DNA from: an uncultured Erythrobacter sp.
GTDB taxonomy: Bacteria; Pseudomonadota; Alphaproteobacteria; Sphingomonadales; Sphingomonadaceae
Assembly: GCA_937969505.1 (NCBI GenBank)
Contig: CALBWA010000015.1
Span: forward strand, 1 to 46,250
Direction: 5' to 3'
Length of the DNA: 46,250 nt
Part shown: in pieces, positions 28,093-36,694 of the stretch
Position numbering within the stretch: position 1 is the stretch's first letter
Layout of the letters: the number at the start of each line of letters is the position of its first letter
Position numbers and translations under genes: made by a program
The notes under the pieces: generated by a model
Seen by the model: only the letters and a program-made list of their open reading frames with translations
Told to the model about the DNA's origin: nothing
Database searches by the model: none

Positions 28093-29001
28093 GTGGCTGT
28101 AGACGTAAGAGATCTAATTAAACCGCCATTCGCAAACTATGACGTCGTGGTTTACTTCGGCTGTGGATTGTTCTCCCTTCCGCTGATTAAGCATTATGTC
28201 ATGGATCCGACAGGTCTTCGCTTCCCGAGCTTTAGATTCGACATCGGAATTGACATCGCAGGTTCTGCGATCTCAGTCCTATCGCTTCTGTTTAGCGTTT
28301 ATCTCCTCGGGCATATCATTTCTTATTGCTCCAGCCTTTTCATTGAGAAAGCCATCAACACCTTCTTTGGTAAAACTAGCTCAGCAATTTTATTGTCAAC
28401 AAGGTCTGAAAGCAGAGATCGACCAGAGTTACGAAATGCTTGGCGCTCTAGTAGAATACGAAGAGCCTTCCAAAAGGGACGGCGAACTCAAAGTATACTG
28501 CGCACAATCGCAGTGGCTCCCGCGATCCCCCTTGTATTTCTAGTTAATCTTACCGGTGGATTTGACTTTTATCATTCCCGTGTGCTGCGAACAGTTATTT
28601 TCAGGGCTCGCAAAAAATTGAAAAATATGGGGTTTGGCCCCGCTGGCTTGCATGACCCCTGGTATAAAACGCTCGAACACTTCGTTATCAATCGACATCC
28701 GGCAACCACCGCTCGAATGTATAATTATCTGGTTATTTCGGGAATCTTTCGTTCTCTTAGTTTTCTGTTTTTGGCCTGCCTGTGGATGCAGTTTTACTAC
28801 GCAGCCCATGGCTTTCTGCATAATGATATGCCTGTCAAAGCTTTGCTGAGCGATGAAGTGACTGTGGGCTATCAGTTGATTGCCTTTTCTTTGTTATATG
28901 TGGTCCTTGGTTTTAGCCTTGCATCCTACATGAAATTTTCTCGGCGATACGCGGAAGAAGCAATCTTTGCTTTCGTTTTGGCAGAGGATAAAAATGCTTA
29001 G
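28093..29001 (+). CDS. Membrane protein of unknown function (GTG start)
   Basis: 302 residues with four likely membrane segments (about 18-36, 53-78, 212-238 and 258-280) and a basic central region (about 95-205) rich in Arg and Lys. I do not recognise a family. The GTG at 28093 opens the frame, without a clear ribosome-binding site. Base composition is much AT-richer than nrdB next door, and repeats follow directly, so recent transfer is likely. A defence or envelope role is possible but not supported by any motif. Confidence 0.65.
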   Translation: MAVDVRDLIKPPFANYDVVVYFGCGLFSLPLIKHYVMDPTGLRFPSFRFDIGIDIAGSAISVLSLLFSVYLLGHIISYCSSLFIEKAINTFFGKTSSAILLSTRSESRDRPELRNAWRSSRIRRAFQKGRRTQSILRTIAVAPAIPLVFLVNLTGGFDFYHSRVLRTVIFRARKKLKNMGFGPAGLHDPWYKTLEHFVINRHPATTARMYNYLVISGIFRSLSFLFLACLWMQFYYAAHGFLHNDMPVKALLSDEVTVGYQLIAFSLLYVVLGFSLASYMKFSRRYAEEAIFAFVLAEDKNA

Positions 29002-29090
29002 AACCTAGCGAGTTTCGCACCGCTCCCTGCATGTGGGCTAGCTCCTGATCCGGCGCTTTGGCTTTTCATACCATCAAAATTGACCATCAA

Positions 29091-29160
29091 CCGTCACCCC
29101 GGACTTGATCCGGGGTCCAGCTTCTTTCTTCGACTGGGTTCCCGCTTTCGCGGGAATGAC
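29091..29160. repeat. REP-like palindromic element, copy 1
   Basis: Contains two hairpins: CCCCGGA/TCCGGGG (29097-29103/29109-29115) and TTCCCGC/GCGGGAA (29139-29145/29150-29156). The phrase CGGACTTGATCCGGG is characteristic of dispersed repeats in sphingomonads and relatives. A second, partial copy lies at 29545-29582. Confidence 0.75.
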
Positions 29161-29172
29161 GGGGCAGATGGG

Positions 29173-29293
29173 TTGGTCGTTCAGGCGGTTTGTTTGGCCT
29201 CAAGCGCCGGCGTTCGCGTCCGCTCACTTAGACTTCCGGCCCAACGGCCGACGCCCGGTCGGGCTTGCGGCTCGCTGGTCGCTCGCCGAACCA
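29173..29293. repeat. 121-bp direct repeat, copy 1
   Basis: Matches 29991-30111 over its full 121 bases with four differences. It directly follows the REP-like element and contains short inverted repeats (for example GCCCGGTCGGGC). The unit ends in CGCCGAACCA. It is probably non-coding. Confidence 0.8.
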
Positions 29294-29313
29294 GTCCGAG
29301 ACAAACTGTTCGA

Positions 29314-29535
29314 ATGGATTTCGTTTACGCAATTGACAGAGTGCCGACCTACTATGCCCGTATGGGTGACGTTCGAAAGCTCGATACCAGTAAGCCGCGC
29401 AAAATGCGTGAGACGACTTGGTCGGACGAAGGCTTGCGCCTCGCACCGAGTTCAAAGATCACGCAATCGGATTGGTTCTGGCCCGCCGTGCTCACCTTGC
29501 CGGTCGGTGCATTTCTAATCATCCTCTTCTGGTAG
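29314..29535 (+). CDS. Small membrane protein, hypothetical
   Basis: 73 residues from an ATG just after the first 121-bp repeat: a polar N-terminal part rich in Arg and Asp and one C-terminal membrane segment (about 54-73, WPAVLTLPVGAFLIILFW). No family recognised and only a weak ribosome-binding site. The frame continues upstream into the repeat, which I take as chance. The well-formed C-terminal anchor is the main reason to list it. Confidence 0.4.
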   Translation: MDFVYAIDRVPTYYARMGDVRKLDTSKPRKMRETTWSDEGLRLAPSSKITQSDWFWPAVLTLPVGAFLIILFW

Positions 29536-29544
29536 TAGCCCCTA

Positions 29545-29582
29545 CCGTCGCCCCGGACTTGATCCGGGATCCAGCTTCTTTG
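29545..29582. repeat. REP-like palindromic element, partial copy 2
   Basis: Left half of the element seen at 29091-29160, with hairpin CCCGGA/TCCGGG (29552-29557/29563-29568) and the following CCAGCTTCTTT. The right half (CGCGGGAATGACGG) appears only at 29968-29981, on the other side of the DUF1294 gene, directly before the second 121-bp repeat. Confidence 0.65.
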
Positions 29583-29685
29583 TCTGAGTGGATTGACCTT
29601 CGGCCTGCTTCGTTTCCCCGGCCTGCCCTAAATTTTCAGCTGGCGCGCAACCAATTCTCAAATTTGTTGAGCCATTATAGTCAAT

Positions 29686-29967
29686 ATGAGCGGATACATC
29701 GCCTTGCTGTTTGTTGGCCTGATTGCCCTGAATGTCCTGACATTTGGAATGTTCGGCGTGGATAAGAAGCTGGCAGAATCGGGCAGCCGCCGCATTTCTG
29801 AAGCGGCCTTGCTCCAAGCAGCATTCTTCGGCGGAACACCGGGCGCTTACGCTGGCCGCGCGATGTTTCGGCACAAGACTCGTAAGGTCAGTTTTTCAAA
29901 CGCACTGCACGTAATTGCTGGCTTCCAATTGTGCGCGCTTATCTTCGCGGCTGTCTTCTTTGCTTGA
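29686..29967 (+). CDS. DUF1294 family membrane protein
   Basis: 93 residues typical of DUF1294: an N-terminal membrane segment (about 4-24), the motif FGVDKKLAESGSRRISE, then FFGGTPGAYAGRAMFRHKT and a C-terminal membrane segment. Function unknown; full-length relatives often carry a cold-shock domain that is absent here. It sits between the two separated halves of a REP-like element, which raises the possibility that it was inserted there. Confidence 0.82.
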   Translation: MSGYIALLFVGLIALNVLTFGMFGVDKKLAESGSRRISEAALLQAAFFGGTPGAYAGRAMFRHKTRKVSFSNALHVIAGFQLCALIFAAVFFA

Positions 29968-29990
29968 CGCGGGAATGACGGATTGAAGGC

Positions 29991-30111
29991 TTGGTCGTTC
30001 AGGCGGTTTGTTTAGCCTCAAACGCCGGCGTTCGCGTCCGCTCACTTAGGCTTCCGGCCTAACGGCCGACGCCCGGTCGGGCTTGCGGCTCGCTGGTCGC
30101 TCGCCGAACCA
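29991..30111. repeat. 121-bp direct repeat, copy 2
   Basis: About 97% identical to 29173-29293, same length and orientation. Its last 11 bases are the first 11 of the following hairpin-cassette unit, so the two repeat types overlap and may form one larger composite element. Confidence 0.8.
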
Positions 30112-30274
30112 TTCCAAGTTTAGATTTGTAGCGAAAGGACACTTGGTGCTTGCTCGCTACCTCGCTCAATAACGGCGCGCAGCGCCGCAAGGCCAAAGGC
30201 CGCCCGCAGCGACGCGACCTTTAGGTCGTGTGAGCGAGGATATCGCACTTGCGGAGGCAAGTGCATGAAACAAA
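30101..30274. repeat. Hairpin-cassette repeat, unit 1
   Basis: Bounded by a 33-bp left end (30101-30133) and a 41-bp right end (30234-30274) that recur in the next unit. The interior holds short hairpins one after another: GGCGC-gca-GCGCC, GGCC-aaa-GGCC, GACCT-tt-AGGTC; the right end adds GCACTTGC-ggag-GCAAGTGC. No gene is visible. Confidence 0.75.
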
Positions 30275-30279
30275 CAGAC

Positions 30280-30500
30280 TCGCCGAACCATTCCAAGTTT
30301 AGATTTGTAGCGCCAGGAAACTTGGTCTTAGCCAGCGACCTCGCACAAAGTCGGGCCGCAGGCCCGCAAGCACGACCGTGCGCCGCCGCTTATGCGGCGA
30401 AGCCAAGCGAGGCGGATGCCTCGCGCCCGGCGCCTGAGGGGCAAAACAAACAAAAACGTGCGAGGATGTCGCACTTGCGGAGGCAAGTGCATGAAACAAA
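30280..30500. repeat. Hairpin-cassette repeat, unit 2
   Basis: Same left end (30280-30312, identical) and right end (30460-30500, one difference) as unit 1. The interior is different but again a chain of hairpins: GGGCC-gca-GGCCC, GCACG-ac-CGTGC, GCCGC-ttat-GCGGC, GCGAGGC-ggat-GCCTCGC. The first hairpin occupies the same place as GGCGC-gca-GCGCC in unit 1 with both arms changed together. Confidence 0.75.
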
Positions 30501-30865
30501 AAATGCCAGCCAACTATCTGGGGCCAACACGCTCTACCCCCACACCCTGTCCTACAGCTGACCGCGCATGGTACCGCATGGCCATGCCGTTCCGCGCCGC
30601 AATTTTGTCAAAAAATCGCGCTCAAAACCGGCCCGCTCAGCGCATCAGGAAATTCCTGTCTGGACTGTGTAACATGTGTATCCAACATTTGCCCAAGTGC
30701 CTGGAAACAAAAGAAATCCCTGTTTCGTCTGTCGCCCGCGAAAAACGCGCAAAACAAATGCCGGAGCCGCACAATGGCAACCCCGGCATCTGCATGTTCA
30801 GTGTCAGCCCTATGCCCGCGCCCGTACCCCGGTCGTTGCGGCCAGCCGGTGGACGAAAAACCGGG
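30501..30865. other. Non-coding stretch after the repeats
   Basis: No convincing gene, tRNA or promoter in these 365 bases. A weak inverted repeat (ATGCCGG/CCGGCAT, starting at 30759) lies about 90 bases beyond the 3' end of the minus-strand gene at 30866 and might terminate it. Open frames here are chance. Confidence 0.5.
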
Positions 30866-31711
30866 TCAGGTGCCCGACTTCTTCTCCGCCCATTCAACGA
30901 AATCGAGCGAATAGGCATTGCGCAATTCGGCCTTGGCGGTTTCCACCATCGCTTCTTCCTTGGGCGGGAATTCCTCCAGCGGGTTCTTCACCTGGCCCTT
31001 GCCATTGATGACCCTCGTGTCGCCATCATACTTGTTGTAAACCCAGCCGGTGAACAGGTTCGACCCGTACATCATCGCCTTGTGATAGAAGATGTGGGTG
31101 GTGATCAGTTCGGAATAGCACGGGTTGGTGCTGTCCGAAATACGCTCCCCGCGCTTGATCTTCTTGTTGGTCGCCTTGGTCGCGGCCTTCAGTTCGGGAT
31201 TGTCCTTCAGATCCTCGTTCCACGGCGTGGGCTCGTGCACGATGACTTCATACTCATCCGCCGACAGGCCCAGATGATCGAGATAATTGATCTTTTCCAG
31301 TTCCTGCAGCTGCACGTCCGGACCCAGATATTCGCGCATCAGATCCTTGATCGTGGTGACCTTGCCCTTGTTCGCGCTCTGGTCCGCCAAGGCGCCGACA
31401 ATGCCAAAGCCGCTGAGCAGGCCCATCTTGATGCCGAGGTAATTCTCGGTCGGCCAGACATGCAATTCGCATGGCTTGGCGACAGGAGCCGTGGACGCGG
31501 CATCGGCGATGACCGCTTCTGCAATAACCGCTTCGGCAGCGGTTGTTTTGGTGTTCGCTTCGGTGGCGGCTGCATCGGCAGCCATAGCTCCGGCCACATC
31601 TTCTGCGGCGGAAGGTTCCGCGCTGGCATCCTGCGCCATGGCAGGTGTTACTGTTGCCGCCGCGAGGCACACGGCAAGCGCCGCATGCGCGGTGTACGTC
31701 CTTGTTTTCAT
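30866..31711 (-). CDS. Secreted protein of unknown function
   Basis: 281 residues: signal peptide (about 1-26, ending TPAMAQ), an Ala/Glu/Thr-rich low-complexity linker (about 27-75), then a folded part of about 200 residues beginning KPCELHVWPTENYLG with two cysteines (PCELH and NPCYSE). I do not recognise the domain; it may be a periplasmic or surface protein typical of this group. The ATG at 31711 follows GAGGGG with correct spacing, which decides it over ATGs at 31717 and 31768. It is the last gene of a minus-strand series. Confidence 0.7.
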   Translation of the reverse strand: MKTRTYTAHAALAVCLAAATVTPAMAQDASAEPSAAEDVAGAMAADAAATEANTKTTAAEAVIAEAVIADAASTAPVAKPCELHVWPTENYLGIKMGLLSGFGIVGALADQSANKGKVTTIKDLMREYLGPDVQLQELEKINYLDHLGLSADEYEVIVHEPTPWNEDLKDNPELKAATKATNKKIKRGERISDSTNPCYSELITTHIFYHKAMMYGSNLFTGWVYNKYDGDTRVINGKGQVKNPLEEFPPKEEAMVETAKAELRNAYSLDFVEWAEKKSGT

Positions 31712-31814
31712 GGTCATCCCCTCAACCCATTTGGTTCGGCCGTCCAAGCCGATGGCAGTATGAAACACCAGTTTTCCGAATTTGAAAAGCCGGAATTTTC
31801 AGGTTTTTACAGTT

Positions 31815-32201
31815 TTAGAACAGTAGCGTTTCCGGGTCGGGCATGGGCTCGCCCCGCTGCGCTTTCACCAGGCTCAAGACGCTGCGCACACCAAACCATA
31901 CAGCGATCAGCGGAAGCAGCAGGAAGCCAATCAGAACAAACATCAGCACGGCGGCAATCAGCGATGCGACCAGACCGATCCAGAAGGTGCGGATGAGGTA
32001 AGTGTAATGCGATGCAAGCCAGGGCTCTGCCGGCTCGCCTTTCCATATATAGGCGAGCACCACGCCGACCAGTCCGGTGATCCCGGTGAGGAAACTGGTC
32101 AGGTAGCACAGGCTGATGATGGTGGGCCGGTTGAGGTCGAAGCCATCGCTGTTGCCGGGCATGCCCGATGGGCCGGGCGAAGGTGTGTTGTCGGTGCTCA
32201 T
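31815..32201 (-). CDS. DUF4870-like membrane protein
   Basis: 128 residues. After a polar, Pro/Ser-rich N-terminus (1-20) come three membrane segments (about 28-50, 68-90 and 88-105, the last two closely packed), with the WLASHYTYLIRTFW segment typical of DUF4870-type proteins. Function unknown. The ATG at 32201 has AGGGGGAT upstream. Its neighbours on the same strand are a secreted protein and a nuclease, with no obvious pathway. Confidence 0.72.
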   Translation of the reverse strand: MSTDNTPSPGPSGMPGNSDGFDLNRPTIISLCYLTSFLTGITGLVGVVLAYIWKGEPAEPWLASHYTYLIRTFWIGLVASLIAAVLMFVLIGFLLLPLIAVWFGVRSVLSLVKAQRGEPMPDPETLLF

Positions 32202-32276
32202 GTGGTGATCCCCCTTGCGTTGCCGGTCAGCATACAGCGCACGGCCCGGTTGGCAAACGGGTGGCGGGGTGGCCGC

Positions 32277-32819
32277 TTAATCGCACCAATTGCGCGATTG
32301 CCAGGGCCCGTATCCCTCGGCCAGTTTCTGGTCGATCATCCAGTCGGCAAGCTCGTCATGCGATCCATCGGGCAGGGCGCGGCGGGCCTCGCGAAGCTCG
32401 CGGCCGTATGTGTCGCGGGCCGGGTCCGGTCCACCCGACCATTCAAATGGTCCGCGATTGAGCCATTGCTGCAAGGCCTGTTGAGCAAGCCGGGCGGTGG
32501 TTTTCTCCGTGGTGCAAGCTCCGTCAATTTCCGGGGCATCAAACCCGGTCAGGCGGATGCGGCGTGCCTTGCTGCCATAGCCAAGGGTGACCGTGTCGCC
32601 ATCGGTCACGCAGGCCGCCGGGCGGCCACGCTCTCCGCAGGTGCCGAAGGTTTGGGACACGCTCGACCACTCATTATCGGGATTGTCTGCCAGCAGCAGC
32701 CACCACACACCGATCAGGATCAGCACGAACAATGGCGTGCGCCACAATGTCCACCATTGCCACAGGCCCGGCTTGATCGGGCGTTTGCGAGTGCGGTGTC
32801 GGCTGCGCCATCGTGTCAT
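32277..32819 (-). CDS. Membrane-anchored thermonuclease (SNase-like)
   Basis: 180 residues: basic N-terminus, one membrane segment (about 29-45) and a staphylococcal-nuclease-like domain with DGDTVTLG, RIRLTGFDAPEIDG and YGRELREARRAL, which supply the arginine, aspartate and glutamate positions of the catalytic site. It should hydrolyse DNA or RNA outside the inner membrane with calcium. The anchor suggests that it stays attached to the cell. The C-terminus contains a free cysteine close to the end (NWCD). Confidence 0.85.
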   Translation of the reverse strand: MTRWRSRHRTRKRPIKPGLWQWWTLWRTPLFVLILIGVWWLLLADNPDNEWSSVSQTFGTCGERGRPAACVTDGDTVTLGYGSKARRIRLTGFDAPEIDGACTTEKTTARLAQQALQQWLNRGPFEWSGGPDPARDTYGRELREARRALPDGSHDELADWMIDQKLAEGYGPWQSRNWCD

Positions 32820-32989
32820 GGCGGGCAGGTGTAATGGGATTGCTCACAATGCGAAACCGGGTTCGCCGCAGTTTTGGCAATTTGCCGCAAGGTTTGCCGC
32901 ATACAAAAGGGGCGGCCAAATCGCTTCGACCGCCCCATCATTGTGTTTGCGCAGCCACCCGAATTCGCGCGGGTGTAGCGCGAAGGCTA

Positions 32990-33331
32990 TCAGGCCTCGA
33001 TCGGCTCGAGCGAACCGGTGCCGTTTGGCGTTGCGATTTCTTCGCAGGTGCCGGCATCAACATAGGTCCAGGCATTGCCCTGATAATCGACTACCGACGT
33101 GCCGGCACAGCTTGTGCCAGGGCCAGCGGCGCAGTCATTCTTGCCCGCAAGCGAAACGCCATAGCATTTCTCTTTCTCGCCAGCGCCCGCATCAGCGAGA
33201 GCTTCGGCTTCGGTGGTGGCCAGATCGCCTTCACCACCTGCAGGGGCTTCTGCAGCTCCCGAACAGCCAGCTGTCGCGAGGCCTGCTGCAATTGCGAGCG
33301 CGAAGCCGCCTTTGAAAGTTGTCGATGTCAT
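32990..33331 (-). CDS. DUF2282/BufA1-type (bufferin-like) peptide
   Basis: 113 residues. After an N-terminal signal (about 1-22) and an acidic Ala/Glu/Gly linker (24-54) comes the DUF2282 core with its four cysteines C56, C67, C75 and C96 ([26 protein letters not shown]). DUF2282 proteins have been renamed BufA1: precursor peptides whose cysteines are modified by a DUF692 (MNIO) enzyme with a DUF2063 partner, giving metal-buffering products. No such partner genes are nearby. The signal ends TAGC, an imperfect lipobox. The ATG at 33331 follows GGAGAT; the frame is open 13 codons further. Confidence 0.82.
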   Translation of the reverse strand: MTSTTFKGGFALAIAAGLATAGCSGAAEAPAGGEGDLATTEAEALADAGAGEKEKCYGVSLAGKNDCAAGPGTSCAGTSVVDYQGNAWTYVDAGTCEEIATPNGTGSLEPIEA

Positions 33332-33530
33332 TGGTTGATCTCCGTTTGCTGATATGTCCAAGCCCTGCATTTAACAGACCTTTTTCCTGACCACGCGTGT
33401 CCTAACACAAAATTTTGCCAAGCGTGGCGATTTTTTCACATCGCCTAATTTGCCGTCACAACTTGCCTGTCAAACAGCCGCGTGCAACTGTTCTGAGCAG
33501 GGTGGCGCAATTCAGAATGAGAGATGATCA

Positions 33531-34415
33531 ATGGCTGAATTCAGGCGTGCGCGCTCTATCGAGGAGTTTGTTAGCAACATCACGCAGATGGGCGCGCCGA
33601 AAGCAGCGGGATATGTTCCCTATGCTCCAGCTGACGGTGATGTGTTCATCACTCCCTGGGCGAAATGCGGCACGACATTGATGCAGCAGATGTTCCACCA
33701 GTTGCGTACTGGCGGCGACATGGATTTTGACGACATCAGCCGGGTGACGCCGTGGGAAGACACGGCCGGGATGATCGGCCTGGACATGACCGCGCCCCAG
33801 AAGGGTTCGCCGCGCGGTTTCAAGTCGCATCGTGAATATGAACGCCTGCCACCCGGCATGCGCTATGTTGTTACTCTGCGCGATCCCAAGGAGACGTACA
33901 TCTCCTTCTATCGCTTCATGAATGGCTGGCATATTGAGCCCGGTGCGATCCCGCTTGACGAATTTCTGCCTTTATGGATGGGGGGCGGGCCCAACGGGTG
34001 CGATTATTTCACCCATCTGCTCAGCTGGTATGCGCGTCGCAACGAGGCAGATACCCTGCTGGCCAGCTATCGCTGGGTGGTGGCCAACAAAACGGAAATG
34101 ATCCGGCGCTTGGCCGCCTTTATTGACGTTGATTTGACCGATGAGTTGCTGACACTGGTCGACCATCGCACCAGCCGCGAATTCATGGTCGAGTATATGG
34201 ACAAGTTCGACGATGCGATGGTGGCCAAGGCACTGGAGCAGAATGTCGGTATCCCGGCAGACAGCGATTCCACCAAGGTGCAAGCAGTGGGCAGCGATAG
34301 CAGCGAGGTGCCTGATGTGATCGCTGAACAAATCGGCGCCATGTGGGCCGAACGGATTGCCCCTGTGACCGGGCACGCCGATTTTGCTTCATTGGCTGAT
34401 GAGGTCGATGGCTGA
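33531..34415 (+). CDS. Sulfotransferase domain protein
   Basis: 294 residues with the two PAPS-binding signatures of the cytosolic sulfotransferase family: [14 protein letters not shown] (5'-phosphosulfate loop, about 41-54) and [13 protein letters not shown] (3'-phosphate loop, about 118-130). It should transfer sulfate from PAPS to an alcohol or amine; the acceptor is unknown. It is divergent from the bufferin-like gene and lies 77 bases before argB. No PAPS synthesis genes are in the window. Confidence 0.86.
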   Translation: MAEFRRARSIEEFVSNITQMGAPKAAGYVPYAPADGDVFITPWAKCGTTLMQQMFHQLRTGGDMDFDDISRVTPWEDTAGMIGLDMTAPQKGSPRGFKSHREYERLPPGMRYVVTLRDPKETYISFYRFMNGWHIEPGAIPLDEFLPLWMGGGPNGCDYFTHLLSWYARRNEADTLLASYRWVVANKTEMIRRLAAFIDVDLTDELLTLVDHRTSREFMVEYMDKFDDAMVAKALEQNVGIPADSDSTKVQAVGSDSSEVPDVIAEQIGAMWAERIAPVTGHADFASLADEVDG

Positions 34416-34492
34416 TTGGCTATGCAGTGCGCTCTTTCCAACCCCCGGCAATACCGCTAAGCGCGCGGCCTATTGACCGCAGGAGACCCGGC

Positions 34493-35413
34493 ATGAGTGA
34501 CAGCCAGACCGCCAGCAATGCAGGAACCACTCTGGCCAAGGCAGAAGTGCTGATCGAAGCGCTGCCCTATTTCCAGCGCTATGCCGGTCGCACATTTGTG
34601 GTGAAATACGGCGGGCATGCGATGGGCAATCCGCAGGCAGCACGGGAATTTGCTGAAGATATCGTTCTGCTGAAAGCGGTCGGCATCAATCCCGTCGTGG
34701 TGCACGGCGGCGGTCCGCAAATCGGAGCCATGCTGAAAAAGCTGGGTGTTGAAAGCACCTTTGTTGACGGGCTGCGGGTGACCGACAAGGCGACAGCTGA
34801 AATTGCCGAAATGGTCCTGTCGGGTGCGATCAACAAGGAACTGGTCGGCTGGATTTCCTCTGCCGGGGGCAAGGCGATCGGTATATCGGGCAAGGATGGC
34901 GGGCTGGTGACCGCCAAGAAGGCGGAGCGGACCACACGCGATCCGGAAAGCAACATCGAAAAAGCGGTCGATCTGGGCTTTGTCGGTGAACCGACAAAGG
35001 TCGACACCAGCGTGATCGATACCGCCGTTGCATCGGGCATGATCCCGATCATCGCACCCATCGCTGCGGGCGAGGACGGGCATACCTACAACATTAACGC
35101 CGATACCATGGCGGGCGCTATCGCTGCGGCATTGGGCGCGGCGCGCCTGTTCCTGCTGACCGATGTTGCCGGGGTTCTGGACAAGGACGGGGCGCTGCTG
35201 ACCGATCTTGATCCCGCCCGGATTGCCGAGTTGAAGCAGGACGGTACGATCTCAGGCGGAATGATCCCCAAGCTGGAAACCTGCGTCGCCGCAGTTGAGG
35301 CCGGTTGCGAAGCGGCCGTTGTTCTGGATGGACGCAACGCCCATGCCATGCTGCTGGAGTTCTTCACCGCTCGCGGTGCGGGTACGCTGGTGCGCGCCGG
35401 AGAAGATGGCTAG
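34493..35413 (+). CDS. argB: N-acetylglutamate kinase
   Basis: Phosphorylates N-acetyl-L-glutamate in arginine synthesis. The 306 residues include KYGGHAMG near the N-terminus, [14 protein letters not shown] and [17 protein letters not shown], all family hallmarks. An N-terminal helix (about 10-27, [16 protein letters not shown]) is of the kind that makes this enzyme a hexamer inhibited by arginine, so feedback control is likely. The ATG at 34493 follows AGGAGA. A hairpin follows the gene before yggT. Confidence 0.95.
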   Translation: MSDSQTASNAGTTLAKAEVLIEALPYFQRYAGRTFVVKYGGHAMGNPQAAREFAEDIVLLKAVGINPVVVHGGGPQIGAMLKKLGVESTFVDGLRVTDKATAEIAEMVLSGAINKELVGWISSAGGKAIGISGKDGGLVTAKKAERTTRDPESNIEKAVDLGFVGEPTKVDTSVIDTAVASGMIPIIAPIAAGEDGHTYNINADTMAGAIAAALGAARLFLLTDVAGVLDKDGALLTDLDPARIAELKQDGTISGGMIPKLETCVAAVEAGCEAAVVLDGRNAHAMLLEFFTARGAGTLVRAGEDG

Positions 35414-35448
35414 GCTGATGGCACGACTGAGGAAAAGGGTGGCCCAGA

Positions 35449-35470
35449 CCGTATTAGTAAGGTAATACGG
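35449..35470 (+). terminator. Hairpin between argB and yggT
   Basis: Perfect 8-bp stem CCGTATTA/TAATACGG with a 6-base loop, 36 bases after the argB stop and 34 before yggT. It has no T run, so it may be a weak terminator, an RNA processing site or an operator. Confidence 0.4.
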
Positions 35471-35504
35471 CTCTCGGGGACGCCAGGAAACGGAAAAACT
35501 ATCC

Positions 35505-35798
35505 ATGCAAGGCCTTTACGCACTTTACGAAATTATTTCTTTGCTCACCAATGTTCTGGTGATGCTGATCATCATCCAATTTGTTATCGGCTTGTTGTTT
35601 GCCTTCAATGTGGTCAGCCCTTCGAACGATTTCCTGATGGCGTTTTACAATTCGATCAACCGGTTGCTTGACCCGGTGCTGCGTCCGATCCGCAATCTTT
35701 TGCCGCAAACCGGCGCGATTGATTTCTCGCCTCTGGTGCTGATTATTGCCTTGCAGATCATCATGATTGTTCTGGCCAGCGTCATCGGTAGCGTCTGA
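35505..35798 (+). CDS. YggT family membrane protein
   Basis: 97 residues with two membrane segments (about 8-33 and 72-95) flanking the conserved [16 protein letters not shown] loop, the hallmark of YggT. The family is often found beside cell-division or amino-acid genes and is poorly understood. Its stop overlaps the folD start (TGATG), so the two are translationally coupled. Confidence 0.87.
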   Translation: MQGLYALYEIISLLTNVLVMLIIIQFVIGLLFAFNVVSPSNDFLMAFYNSINRLLDPVLRPIRNLLPQTGAIDFSPLVLIIALQIIMIVLASVIGSV

Positions 35799-36694
35799 TG
35801 GCGGCGATCCGGATTGACGGCAAAGCCTTTGCCGCGCGTCTGCGCGAGCAGGTGGGCGAACGCGCCGCGCAATTTTCCGATGCAACAGGCCGCAAGGCGG
35901 GCCTTGCAGTGGTGCTGGTGGGCGAGGATCCGGCCAGCCAGGTTTACGTGCGCAGCAAGGGCAAGGCGACCGTGGCTGCCAACATGGCCAGCTTTGAACA
36001 CCGCCTGTCTGCCGATACCTCGCAACAGGAACTTGAAGCCCTCGTTGATCAGCTCAATGCCGATCCCGCAGTCGACGGTATTCTGGTGCAATTGCCTCTG
36101 CCCGATCATCTGGACGAGCAGGCGGTTGTCGACCGGATCAACCCGGCCAAGGATGTCGACGGGCTGACCCCGGTCAGCACTGGCCGTCTGGCGCTTGGTC
36201 TCAACGGCCTGGTGCCGTGCACGCCGCTGGGCAGTTTGATGCTGCTGAAGGATCAGCTGGGCGATCTCAGCGGTCTTGACGCGGTGGTTATCGGACGCTC
36301 CATTCTGGTTGGTAAGCCAATGGCGCAATTGCTGCTCGATGCCAATGCAACAGTCACCATCGCGCACAGCCGCACCCGCGATCTGGCCGAGGTGGTCAAG
36401 CGTGCCGATATTGTCGTTGCTGCCGTGGGCCGGGCCGAAATGGTCAAGGCCGAATGGCTGAAGGAAGGCGCGACTGTGATTGATGTCGGGATCAATCGCC
36501 TGCCGCCTGAACCGGGTGCGGACAAGGGCCGTCTGGTGGGCGACGTTGCCTATGACGAGGCAAGCGAAGTGGCTGGAGCCATCACCCCTGTGCCCGGCGG
36601 AGTTGGCCCGATGACGATCGCCGTTCTGCTGCGCAACACGCTGGTTGCCGCCTATCAGAACGAAGGTCTCGATATGCCGGAGCTCACATTGTGA
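35798..36694 (+). CDS. folD: Bifunctional methylenetetrahydrofolate dehydrogenase/cyclohydrolase
   Basis: Interconverts methylene- and formyl-tetrahydrofolate, feeding purine and formyl-Met synthesis. The 298 residues show the YVRSKGKA catalytic lysine region (about 49-56), QLPLPDHLD, the NADP-binding [15 protein letters not shown] and the C-terminal PGGVGPMT motif. Length is normal. Its start overlaps the yggT stop and its stop overlaps the GTG start of the next gene by four bases, so all three are probably one transcript. Confidence 0.95.
   Translation: MAAIRIDGKAFAARLREQVGERAAQFSDATGRKAGLAVVLVGEDPASQVYVRSKGKATVAANMASFEHRLSADTSQQELEALVDQLNADPAVDGILVQLPLPDHLDEQAVVDRINPAKDVDGLTPVSTGRLALGLNGLVPCTPLGSLMLLKDQLGDLSGLDAVVIGRSILVGKPMAQLLLDANATVTIAHSRTRDLAEVVKRADIVVAAVGRAEMVKAEWLKEGATVIDVGINRLPPEPGADKGRLVGDVAYDEASEVAGAITPVPGGVGPMTIAVLLRNTLVAAYQNEGLDMPELTL

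Noticed and set aside
30101..30500. CRISPR array
   Set aside because: Repeat units are 170-220 bp with hairpin-filled interiors, not short repeats with unique equal-length spacers, and no cas genes are present.
30392..31996. 534-codon plus-strand frame
   Set aside because: It runs through repeats and antisense to the secreted protein at 30866-31711, and has no domain features.
33417..33434. Terminator between the bufferin-like and sulfotransferase genes
   Set aside because: GCCA/TGGC with a following T run is only a 4-bp stem, and both genes read away from it, so no transcript needs to end there.
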